Assembly: GCF_900182935.1 (NCBI RefSeq)
Contig: NZ_FXUE01000007.1
Location: 62,001 to 126,000 of the forward strand
Direction of reading: 5' to 3'
Length of the DNA stretch: 64,000 nucleotides
Origin: Fibrobacter sp. UWB10
GTDB taxonomy: Bacteria > Fibrobacterota > Fibrobacteria > Fibrobacterales > Fibrobacteraceae
Under the pieces are notes generated by a model that saw only the letters and a program-made list of their open reading frames with translations, ran no database searches and was not told where the DNA came from. Numbering within the stretch: position 1 is the stretch's first letter; every line of letters begins with the position of its first letter. Below, piece by piece: positions 7,404-15,673 of this stretch. Made by a program: the position numbers and the translations under genes.

Positions 7404-10400
7404 TGAAAATTTCCTCCATACTATTGAAGACAAGTCCTTCCTTTTGGAGCTCTTCGACAATTTGTTTTAATTTAAATTCAGTAAAATTCTCCGATTTCGT
7501 AAATACAGCCCTATTTAACAGATAATTACTATCGCCTATAATAAATAGCAGCCGCTTTGCACGAGAAAACGCCACATTGATGCGCCTATAATCGGCTAGA
7601 AAACCGATATTGTCATGCCCATGACTACTGCGCACTATGTCATAGATGATAATATCTCTTTCGGCGCCCTGGAATTTATCAACGGTATTTATTTGCACCA
7701 AAGGCTCATTGTCTTTGATAAAATTACCATATGCTTTAGCATCTACTTGTTTTTTCAAAAGTTCTACTTGCCCTCGGTAGCCAGCGATCACTCCTATATC
7801 AAATGGGTTGTCGTTAGATGCATTATCTGGGTAAAGGCTGTTCAATTTTGAGAGTAGTTCCTTAATTGTATCGACGTTACACTGATTTTGCCTATTAAAC
7901 TTGTCGCCATTATCATAGTGATTCTCCCTATTCGATGTATTCAAAAAGACAATAGAGGTTTCTTTCTTCAAGCTCAATTTATGGGATTTTTTTTCATCGT
8001 ACCCTTCAATATCAGGATTCTTTAGTTTGCCATCATAGAAATACTTGGATATCAATGAACCTATTTGTTTAGGCATTCGATATTGAATATCCAGCATCTT
8101 GACATATCGCTTATTATTTGACGATTCAAATTCCTTTTTTATTTTCTCGAACAACGATACACCATATGTTTTTTCAATATCAAGTCCCTCATCCTCAACT
8201 TGTTCTTTGATATCTTGTTTAACAGCATCATCTCGTGTAACAACTGGGGGTAATTGCTTGTCATCGCCAATCAGAATAATGTTTCTTCCCATGCTTATAG
8301 GGACTAAGGATTCTGCAGGCGTCGCCTTGCTTGACTCATCCATAATGACATAGTCAAAATTGAAGTTTACTCTACTATATCTACTGCTGGCAATATGGAT
8401 ACAAGTAGCCCCGAGAATATTCATTTTTAAAAGCATTGCCGTTAAAAAATTGATTTCCTCACTACCATTGTTAAGCATGGACACCTTTCTATCGGAGTCG
8501 TAATTTACGGAAGAATTGCTAATAAACGCTATCCAGTCTTTTTGAATTTTCTTTAACTTAAAGTATTTCTCTCCAAACGTCTCTTTAAAAACAGTTTCAA
8601 TATCAGCAAAATCCTCTGCGTTTTCAAATAGCTGTTTTAGATAATCATTACCCTTTGCTAGAGCCTTTTTAAATAACTTGATGTCTTTTTTACTTCTGGC
8701 ATCTTCAAAGGCTTTGAAAATTTCATACAGGTTTCTATTTCCTTCTTGCGAAGGAAAATTTTCTTCCATATATTTTTTTGACTTCTGCTCCGTTTCGCCA
8801 ACCCAACTTTTCAATTTTTCTTCATAACAATGTGATTTCATACTTTCAGAGACATTGTCATTTTCAAGAGCATTGTCACTTGCCAAACGGATAAAACGAA
8901 TCTCCGTTTCGCCAACTAATTTTTCAAGCACATTATCTACGGCCAAATTGGATTGCGAGGTCAACAAAATTTTTGCATTTGGGTTTTCATTCACAATTTG
9001 CCGTATGGTTTCTACTATAACAGTCGTTTTACCGGTTCCTGGAGGCCCCTGAATTATGTATATTGGTTTGTAATTAACGGCTTCCAAAACCGCTTCAAGC
9101 TGAGAATCGTCTTTTGCAATATTTGAATTGAATAATTTACTTTTGAATCCGTCATAATCCAAATCATGTATATTGCATTCTATAGATTCTTCTGGAGTAG
9201 CTATTATATCTCCTAATTCCTTATTAGCTATGCTAGATTTGATAAACTTTTGGCACGCTTCTACTTGTTTCTTGTATTGACTTGTTTCTTGTCTAATATC
9301 CTCAGAAAGAATCCCTTGATGTGGTATTTCCTGAATGGTGCAAACAGGATTCGGAATCGTAATAATTTTAGATTCTGAACGCCAATCCCCAATTTTACCA
9401 ACAATTTGCTCTCCAACGAAAAGAATCTTCTTTTCGTTTTTCATATTCTTTATTTTTCCCCAACTAATTTTGGGGGCGTTTTCTTGTTCGTCATCTAAAT
9501 AGAATAGTAACTTAGACCCATCCTTTCCTTCTTCCACTTTTTTATATGGAATTTTAAGGGCGCGCATTTCAATAAATTTCTTTTCTGTCTCGGGCAATTT
9601 TTGCCATACCTCAAGTTCATTATGCTTTTGGCGAGACAATTTTGCAAGTTTATTTTTTTCCTGATATTTTTCCCATAAAAAATCTATCCAATAATCAGAT
9701 GTATTTGCGTCATACTCAACATGAGCTTCTAACAAAAACGCATCTTCATCTTGAATAATGGCATTGTTACAATTATTTCTGCAGTTAGTATAAGGAATAA
9801 AGAGATAGCCATCGTCATCTACAAAGAATCTTCCCGTCCATTCATTGGTTGTAAATCGTCCTGTAACTTGATCACGTTCGGATAATTCTGGATTAACCAC
9901 CATCCATGTATTTTCGTTCATTGACGATATGACTTCATCAATATCATCTTCATATTCTGGTTGTGTTATTACAGCCAACGAGGGTAATTGAAACCGCTTT
10001 ATCGGCGTCAATTTTTGTAACAAATCTATTAATTCGTAATATTTGGAAAACCTCTTCTTTCTGTCGGGATCAAGGGTCTTTTTGACAAGCTCATCTAGTA
10101 CCAGCTTTTCACTTTCGATATCGCTATAGTTGTCTCGCAAAAAGGCCTCAAAGGTCTTGACCAAAGAAAACATGTCATCTTGATGATTCGGCGATAATTG
10201 AGAATCTCCTTTATTATGCTTTATGGCTTGTGGAGACAAATAGTCTTCGTCTAGCAATTTCTCACGTAGAAAGATTTCATAGAGTTTTGGAAAAAGGAGT
10301 TTTGCTTCATTTTCTTCATTTACTAGTATGAACTTGGGAGATATGATAAACCCCTGATTATTTCCATTTTTTTTAAAGTAGTCCAACCCCTTTGCTATAC

Positions 10401-10734
10401 CCAAAATAGCAGGGATATCAATATTGTTTGGAAAATCCTTTAAATAATCATCCGAAAAATGTTCATACACGATGTAATAAAAATTTTCGTCCGCATTATA
10501 GCTGACATCAATTGTTTTTACGAATCCCTGAACATCACAACCTATTAAAGGCTTGATTTCATTTTCAATCTGTCGATTGAGTGCGCGTCTATTTTCGATG
10601 GTTTCCTGTAAAACCAAAATATCGAATACATCTCCTGCAGCATCTTCACAATTTTCATAGAAGTGAAGATGTTCACTTAATATTTTTGGTTCAGATGTGA
10701 CTGTATATTTTTCTATAGTGTCCAATATTTGCAT
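7396..10734 (-). CDS. pseudokinase-SF1 helicase fusion
   Basis: This encodes about 1112 residues from ATG 10734; an upstream ATG at 10833 would add 33 residues but has no ribosome site. Residues ~15-245 align by eye with a protein kinase: the hinge-like YYIVYEHFS, helix E (AILGIAKGLDYFKKNG), a catalytic-loop equivalent QGFIISPKFILV and a C-lobe ending LDPDRKKRFSKYYELIDLL. The HRD Asp and DFG are absent, so it should be inactive. A linker with a possible OB-like part follows. Helicase motifs start at ~564: GPPGTGKTT, MDESSK, GDDKQLPP, DIQYRMP, VDKFQGAERDIII, NVAFSRAKR. The family is SF1B (AAA_11/AAA_12). It is coupled to the gene at 7403. The pseudokinase may sense a ligand or partner and gate the helicase. 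Confidence 0.85.
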   Translation of the reverse strand: MQILDTIEKYTVTSEPKILSEHLHFYENCEDAAGDVFDILVLQETIENRRALNRQIENEIKPLIGCDVQGFVKTIDVSYNADENFYYIVYEHFSDDYLKDFPNNIDIPAILGIAKGLDYFKKNGNNQGFIISPKFILVNEENEAKLLFPKLYEIFLREKLLDEDYLSPQAIKHNKGDSQLSPNHQDDMFSLVKTFEAFLRDNYSDIESEKLVLDELVKKTLDPDRKKRFSKYYELIDLLQKLTPIKRFQLPSLAVITQPEYEDDIDEVISSMNENTWMVVNPELSERDQVTGRFTTNEWTGRFFVDDDGYLFIPYTNCRNNCNNAIIQDEDAFLLEAHVEYDANTSDYWIDFLWEKYQEKNKLAKLSRQKHNELEVWQKLPETEKKFIEMRALKIPYKKVEEGKDGSKLLFYLDDEQENAPKISWGKIKNMKNEKKILFVGEQIVGKIGDWRSESKIITIPNPVCTIQEIPHQGILSEDIRQETSQYKKQVEACQKFIKSSIANKELGDIIATPEESIECNIHDLDYDGFKSKLFNSNIAKDDSQLEAVLEAVNYKPIYIIQGPPGTGKTTVIVETIRQIVNENPNAKILLTSQSNLAVDNVLEKLVGETEIRFIRLASDNALENDNVSESMKSHCYEEKLKSWVGETEQKSKKYMEENFPSQEGNRNLYEIFKAFEDARSKKDIKLFKKALAKGNDYLKQLFENAEDFADIETVFKETFGEKYFKLKKIQKDWIAFISNSSVNYDSDRKVSMLNNGSEEINFLTAMLLKMNILGATCIHIASSRYSRVNFNFDYVIMDESSKATPAESLVPISMGRNIILIGDDKQLPPVVTRDDAVKQDIKEQVEDEGLDIEKTYGVSLFEKIKKEFESSNNKRYVKMLDIQYRMPKQIGSLISKYFYDGKLKNPDIEGYDEKKSHKLSLKKETSIVFLNTSNRENHYDNGDKFNRQNQCNVDTIKELLSKLNSLYPDNASNDNPFDIGVIAGYRGQVELLKKQVDAKAYGNFIKDNEPLVQINTVDKFQGAERDIIIYDIVRSSHGHDNIGFLADYRRINVAFSRAKRLLFIIGDSNYLLNRAVFTKSENFTEFKLKQIVEELQKEGLVFNSMEEIFNA

Positions 10735-10899
10735 ATTCGATATTTCATCCCGCTTTTCACGATTTCTTCCATTTAATATATATACATAACGCGCTCTAAA
10801 TTCTTTTTTTTCCCAAAATATAAAGATTACCATACTTGAAAAAACATTTTTCTAGCCACAAAGCGTCACCCCCTCCATTTTTTTCATATATTCCCTAGC

Positions 10900-11616
10900 A
10901 TGGACACGGAAAAGAAAATAGCCCTGATTATTGACTGCGACAACGCCAAGGCGGACGCCATCTATGGCATCATGGAAGAACTCTCCAAGTTCGGGGAGAC
11001 GAGCATCCGCAGGGCGTATGGCAACTGGAAAGGTAGCAACCCCTGGGAAGAGGTTCTGCATCCGTTCGCGATTCAGCCGATACAGCAGTTCCCCTACACG
11101 AAGGGGAAGAACGCGACCGACCTTGCGATGACTATCGACGTAATGGAACTCCTGTTCACGGAGAGCATCGACATTTTCGCCATCGTGAGCAGTGATTCGG
11201 ATTTCACTCCGCTTGCCATGAAACTTAGGGCCAAGTCAAAACAGGTAATCGGGTTCGGTGAAGAAAAGACGCCGCAACCGTTCATTGATTCGTGCAATTC
11301 CTTCATCTATATCGACAAGTTCAAGAAGCCGACCGAGTCGGACGAGGCGACGAACAACATCGAACCGCTCGACCGCAACAAGCTGCGCGGCAATTCAAAA
11401 ATTATGAACGCCATCCGCAAGGCAATCAGCGAAGAGGCCGATGAATCAGGCTGGGCAGTCGCATCCAAGGTTTCACAACAAATCAACCGTCAGATTTCGC
11501 TGAGCCCCAAGAACTTCGGCTATGCCAAGTGGCCTGCCCTTATCCGTGCCACGGAATACTTTGAGGAAGGCAAAAATTCCAAGGGGCAGCAAGTCTTCCG
11601 CATCAAGAAGAAGTAA
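10900..11616 (+). CDS. NYN-domain nuclease with C-terminal LOTUS/OST-HTH domain
   Basis: This encodes 238 residues. The NYN (PIN-like, MARF1/Limkain-type) domain spans ~5-150 with the expected acidic residues: D12/D14 in IIDCDN, D74 in KNATDLAMTID, and D99/D101 in SSDSDF. These coordinate metal for RNA cleavage in the family. Residues ~165-236 form an OST-HTH/LOTUS domain (GWAVASKVSQQI...FGYAKWPALIRATEYF), an RNA- or G4-binding winged helix. It is divergent from the pseudokinase-helicase gene with a short AT-rich spacer. It may belong to the island or be a free-standing RNA-processing gene. Confidence 0.88.
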   Translation: MDTEKKIALIIDCDNAKADAIYGIMEELSKFGETSIRRAYGNWKGSNPWEEVLHPFAIQPIQQFPYTKGKNATDLAMTIDVMELLFTESIDIFAIVSSDSDFTPLAMKLRAKSKQVIGFGEEKTPQPFIDSCNSFIYIDKFKKPTESDEATNNIEPLDRNKLRGNSKIMNAIRKAISEEADESGWAVASKVSQQINRQISLSPKNFGYAKWPALIRATEYFEEGKNSKGQQVFRIKKK

Positions 11617-11628
11617 CCACTCAACGCA

Positions 11629-12216
11629 CTACTTCACACACCTAACCGATCGCGCTTCATCTTTGCCGAAGGCGCTGAGCTTGGCGGCCTTGATGCTGAA
11701 ATCCAGGAGCATGTAGTAAGCGAGGCCATCGGGTGTTTCGACAGCGCACCAAATGTGCGCATAGCCGCCGATGCCATCGAACTTGCCGCCCGTAGTACCG
11801 TTTCCGGCAAGGCGGTAACCTGCAGGCAATGCATTAAAGCCGTAAGCGTCCGAGCCGTTTCCTTTCTTGAACCAGCCACTTGTCGATTTGAGAGCATAGC
11901 CAGCAACTTCTGCGCCACCCGCTGCTGAAATAAGTTTTTCAAAGTCCGCGCTGTCGGGCAAGTGCCAGCCTTCAGGGCACACGGCACGTGCCATATCCCA
12001 CGTATAAAGTCGTCCGTACTTGGAGCAGTTGCGGTTGTCGCCTTCGGGGCAGGCGCTCCCTTCGATTTCGTAATTCAGGTTTTCGGCCATCCAGGTCTGC
12101 GGACCGATTTGTACGATGTCGTAACTTTGTCCGTCACGCGGGTCGGTGAAAGACTCGGAGCAGGCAGAAAGCAGGGTTGTCAAAAGAATCGAAATATATA
12201 GAATTGGCAAATGCAT
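11629..12216 (-). CDS. FISUMP-domain lipoprotein, short
   Basis: This encodes 195 residues. The signal peptide ends in LLSAC (lipobox), and nearly all the rest is one FISUMP domain (Fibrobacter succinogenes major paralogous domain, TIGR02145). Hallmarks are WMAENLNY, YGRLYTWDMA, CPEGWHLPDSADF and the terminal RSVRCVK. The family is surface-exposed in Fibrobacter; its biochemical role is unknown, and the fold resembles C-lectin/FGE-like proteins. It starts 23 bases after the stop of the FISUMP gene 12240-13040 and is likely in the same operon. It is convergent with the NYN gene. Confidence 0.88.
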   Translation of the reverse strand: MHLPILYISILLTTLLSACSESFTDPRDGQSYDIVQIGPQTWMAENLNYEIEGSACPEGDNRNCSKYGRLYTWDMARAVCPEGWHLPDSADFEKLISAAGGAEVAGYALKSTSGWFKKGNGSDAYGFNALPAGYRLAGNGTTGGKFDGIGGYAHIWCAVETPDGLAYYMLLDFSIKAAKLSAFGKDEARSVRCVK

Positions 12217-12239
12217 TTATGAACGTCCCTTGAAAAGAA

Positions 12240-13040
12240 TCACTCTACGCATCGGACAGATAGTGCTGCGCGTTTTGTAAATTCGCCCCAGTCGCTCGTT
12301 CTGAAGTCTCCGTTTTGCAGTCCGTGCAAAAAGAAATAGAGGGCGTGCTCGGAGGAATTTCGATAGTCCGTTAGCTCTGTCGATGTCCAGAAGAAAGCTT
12401 CGTTGCCGATGCCGCAATAAATGTTGTCTTCGTTCCCTGTATGGTAACTGCAGTCAAAGTCTCTCATTTCTTTTTCGGCCCTTGCGCCGGCGGCGAGCCC
12501 CGCAAAGCCAAACCTGTCAACATATTTGATATCGTATTCTTCGTTTGGGATCCAGCTGTATCTTGCCCTCAGGCTTGCGCTTGCACCTTCATTACCGTTG
12601 TGCAAATCGGCATAGTCGATCATCTCGTTCCATTCTTTTTCACTGGGGATGTGCCAACCTTTGGGACATATTCCCTGATGTTTCTTCTTGATTTTCTCGC
12701 TATAGATGGCGCTCAATTTGTTATAGGCAGTATCAAGTTGCATAGCAACAGTCCATGGGTAAAGTCTGCCGTAAATAGCGCAGGAGTCAGGCTCGTCGTT
12801 GTAGCAGTAGCTTGAATCCGCGGCGAAGTTCAGGTTCTCTGCAAACCACCAGCGGTTACCGATTTTTACGGTTCTGTACGTTTTCCCGTCACGGACATCT
12901 ACGATGGAATCATATTCAATATTTGCAGAGTCAAATATCTCTTCAGATTCTTCCTCAGCGGTGGAACTTGACCGGTAATAGTCATTATTGCTGCAGCCGC
13001 ACAAAACGGCAAGGGCGAATACAATGACAAAGAACATCAT
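12240..13040 (-). CDS. FISUMP-domain lipoprotein
   Basis: This encodes 266 residues. The signal MMFFVIVFALAVLCGC ends in a lipobox. An acidic Ser/Glu spacer leads into the FISUMP domain: VDVRDGKTYRTVKIGNRWW, FAENLNFAADSSYCYND, YGRLYPWTVAM, GICPKGWHIPSEKEWNEM and a final ALSVRCVE. The ATG overlaps the stop of the preceding gene (ATGA), a translational coupling. The function of FISUMP proteins is not established; secretion and lipidation are clear from the sequence. Confidence 0.88.
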   Translation of the reverse strand: MMFFVIVFALAVLCGCSNNDYYRSSSTAEEESEEIFDSANIEYDSIVDVRDGKTYRTVKIGNRWWFAENLNFAADSSYCYNDEPDSCAIYGRLYPWTVAMQLDTAYNKLSAIYSEKIKKKHQGICPKGWHIPSEKEWNEMIDYADLHNGNEGASASLRARYSWIPNEEYDIKYVDRFGFAGLAAGARAEKEMRDFDCSYHTGNEDNIYCGIGNEAFFWTSTELTDYRNSSEHALYFFLHGLQNGDFRTSDWGEFTKRAALSVRCVE

Positions 13041-13711
13041 GGTTCCCCCTCGAAAAATAGCGAATCGCCCCGCTGGTTTACGACAATTACCGAATTCCCC
13101 ACATCCTTTATTCTGTAAGTCGGTAGTTGCGATTTCAGCATGCCATCATGTATCGCGTAAAAGTCCTCCGAAATCTTGAGATAGTGCGCCGCAAAGGAGA
13201 TGTCCTTGTGCAAGTCAAAATTGCAGTTTTCAAATTCCAAGGTATCCAAGTCCTGTTTTTCGCCGTTTACGATGGCAAGGGCACAAGCGTACGAGTATTC
13301 ATCGAGCCGTAGTGCATTCACGCAATAGAAGTTTCCATCAATAGAATCCATAGCAAGGCAGCTTTCGGTCCAGCGAGGAAGTCCCTTGAAAGACAACTCC
13401 TCAGGCAAAAGATCTTCGGGTATTGAGTTTTTCTTGCCAACCTTTTGGGAACGTAGGCTTGCAGAATAATAGTAAGTCGAGATGATATTGCTAAACGTCT
13501 CTCCATCATCGTAATTCATAAAATGACTGCAGTGAATTACTCCACTTTCCCAGTGGCGAACTTCAACAACCATGGTCGTGTCATCTATCAAACCCTTATA
13601 GCGCCATGTGTAGCCCTTGTCAGTCACCTCGTAGGTGTCGATGCCGCACCCAACTAGCACTACACAGGGTATTGCGCATATCATCGTAAAAATGAATCGC
13701 CAAAAAATCAT
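13037..13711 (-). CDS. lipoprotein of unknown function in the FISUMP operon
   Basis: This encodes 224 residues. The signal peptide ends in VVLVGC, so the mature protein would be a lipoprotein. The rest is predicted beta-rich (YTWRYKGLIDDTTMVVEVRHW) with several Cys; no family recognised. The ribosome site AGGAGA overlaps the stop codon of the upstream 607-aa gene, and its own stop overlaps the start of the FISUMP gene 13040. The three genes 15544-12240 are therefore one translationally linked unit. Confidence 0.75.
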   Translation of the reverse strand: MIFWRFIFTMICAIPCVVLVGCGIDTYEVTDKGYTWRYKGLIDDTTMVVEVRHWESGVIHCSHFMNYDDGETFSNIISTYYYSASLRSQKVGKKNSIPEDLLPEELSFKGLPRWTESCLAMDSIDGNFYCVNALRLDEYSYACALAIVNGEKQDLDTLEFENCNFDLHKDISFAAHYLKISEDFYAIHDGMLKSQLPTYRIKDVGNSVIVVNQRGDSLFFEGEP

Positions 13712-13720
13712 TGATTTCTC

Positions 13721-15544
13721 CTAGTCATCATTCAATGGTGGCAAATCCGGATACCCGACGCAAAGTTTGGAGCCGTCATCATAAATTTCGTAAGAGGAGT
13801 CGGAATATTCTGCACATCGAGTCCTAATATACCAGGGGCGATATTCCTCGTCATTGGCCAGAACTCGACTATTGTTTTTGCAGATATACTGAACGCCTTT
13901 ATAGCTTATAAATTGGATGTCCATGCAGGGGGGAGTCTCTGAAGTGTATTCGGTAAGCCTTTCGGCTGGCACGAATTTCCATTCCCAACTGGACGCAACG
14001 CCAAATGAAAGGAATTCCTCGGAGAATGTGCACCAGAAATACTCCCCGTCTACCTGAATGACTTCGTTTTTGTTGTCCTTGTCGCAGGAAAGCCCGTAGT
14101 ATTCAAGGCGCCCTACAGAGTGCCACTTGTTTTCTTCGCAGAGGTAGTAATGCGAAGAAATCCTGAGCGAATCCCCCGTTGTGCAGGAATCGCCCCCGAA
14201 GTAATCAATTTCAGAGATGCCTTCCCAACGGCCGTCTTGGCATTGGTAATACCCGTCCCTGAAAATGACTTTTTCCTTTTCATTTTCCTCGATGCAGTCA
14301 CCGTGTTCGTGGTAGAAATAAGCCTCGAAATCATCCTGCTTTTGGGTGACGAGGGGGATGGTATCTGTCCAGCGGATAGAAATACCATAGCCGTGGCACT
14401 TGAACAAATGATCATGATAGACGCGGGATTTGTTGCGCATGGAGTCGTTGCATTCGCCGAACAGGAACTTGATTGCTGTTTTGTCATCAGCCGGAATCCA
14501 GTTCATGGCTTTGTCGGAGCAAGCGTATACGGTGTCTCCTGCTTGCGCTATATCCGTGTAGCCGTGATAACAGGGGCCAAAAGCTAAATCCAGGGAGTCC
14601 ATCGGTTTCCAGAACATGATGGAATCTTTGCGCATGTCGCAGACAAATTGTTGCTGCTTCAGTTTGCTTTGTTCCGTTGCAACCTTAGCTCGTTTTCCGA
14701 GGCTGTCGCATGCCGAAAGGCCGTAGCCGTCTTTCCATAAGTTTGAAAAGAAGACGAAACTCGTGCTGTCTGTCTTGATGACATCTGCATAGCGATTAAC
14801 GAGTACCTCGTCGACAATCATGAGGCTGTCAAAGAATTCGCTGCCGAACGTATTGCGTTCCAATGACTCCGACATCTTTTTGAATGCTCCGGCAAACGCC
14901 GAGTCGGAATTGCCGAAACTCGCGAGTAAATAGGGCATAAGGCGCAACGCATCAAACTTAATGCTGTCGGATTCAAAATCTATTCCCTCTTGCCACACCA
15001 TGCCGAACATCCTGAAAATTTCGCGCGAGGCCTTTTTCTTTGCGTTGCCTAGATAAAAACCTTCGTTTTGAACTAGGTCCTTGACGCGGTTGCTTTCTAG
15101 CGCACCGAGCAGGTTAACAGCGGGAGTGGGATAACGACCAAAATCGACATATTCCTCGAATGTCAGCTCCTTTGCATCGGGCGAGTCGCTGCGCGTGCAG
15201 GTGAATGTAAGTTTTGCAAAGGTGGTGGGGTACTCGCAGGAATCGGAGGTAAAGGTGTAACCAAGTGAGCCGTTCTTGCTGATGGTGGCCTCAATGACCT
15301 CGGCTTCTTCGAGGTTCTGCTTGAGAGCGGTAATGGTGAGCGATTTCGGAATGAGCGGCGCCTCTAGCGAGAATTTTCCCGACAGGGCGGTGAAAACTCC
15401 CGACGAATCGCAGGGGACGCTCCCCCTGCTTGAATCGTGGTCCTCGTAATCGGAATAGTCATAGGTATGGTCATAACAGCCCGCAACAAACAGTGCGGTT
15501 AAAACAACCGATACCGCAAACCATTTACGACTAAAATGCTCCAT
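13721..15544 (-). CDS. large Cys-repeat lipoprotein, Fibrobacter type
   Basis: This encodes 607 residues. The start at 15544 is chosen because AAAGGG lies upstream and it gives a clean lipoprotein signal (MEHFSRKWFAVSVVLTALFVAGC, Cys at 23). Residues ~30-110 look like a beta domain. The centre is helical. The last ~280 residues contain at least four degenerate repeats of the form C-x-n-DG/H-x-Y-x-C-x-n-W (for example YYQCQDGRW, YYLCEENKW, YFWCTFSEE). Such Tyr/Cys/Trp repeats occur in other Fibrobacter lipoproteins, often beside FISUMP domains. It probably sits on the outer surface; its function is unknown. Confidence 0.78.
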   Translation of the reverse strand: MEHFSRKWFAVSVVLTALFVAGCYDHTYDYSDYEDHDSSRGSVPCDSSGVFTALSGKFSLEAPLIPKSLTITALKQNLEEAEVIEATISKNGSLGYTFTSDSCEYPTTFAKLTFTCTRSDSPDAKELTFEEYVDFGRYPTPAVNLLGALESNRVKDLVQNEGFYLGNAKKKASREIFRMFGMVWQEGIDFESDSIKFDALRLMPYLLASFGNSDSAFAGAFKKMSESLERNTFGSEFFDSLMIVDEVLVNRYADVIKTDSTSFVFFSNLWKDGYGLSACDSLGKRAKVATEQSKLKQQQFVCDMRKDSIMFWKPMDSLDLAFGPCYHGYTDIAQAGDTVYACSDKAMNWIPADDKTAIKFLFGECNDSMRNKSRVYHDHLFKCHGYGISIRWTDTIPLVTQKQDDFEAYFYHEHGDCIEENEKEKVIFRDGYYQCQDGRWEGISEIDYFGGDSCTTGDSLRISSHYYLCEENKWHSVGRLEYYGLSCDKDNKNEVIQVDGEYFWCTFSEEFLSFGVASSWEWKFVPAERLTEYTSETPPCMDIQFISYKGVQYICKNNSRVLANDEEYRPWYIRTRCAEYSDSSYEIYDDGSKLCVGYPDLPPLNDD

Positions 15545-15673
15545 CCTAACCCTTTTTTGTGATTCCATTCATCTTTGTAGAATAAGATAATTTATTTACC
15601 CTATTCAAACAACATAAAAATGGAAATAGATGATGAAGCGTTTATTTTGAGGGATAACTTGAATTCAAGCGCA

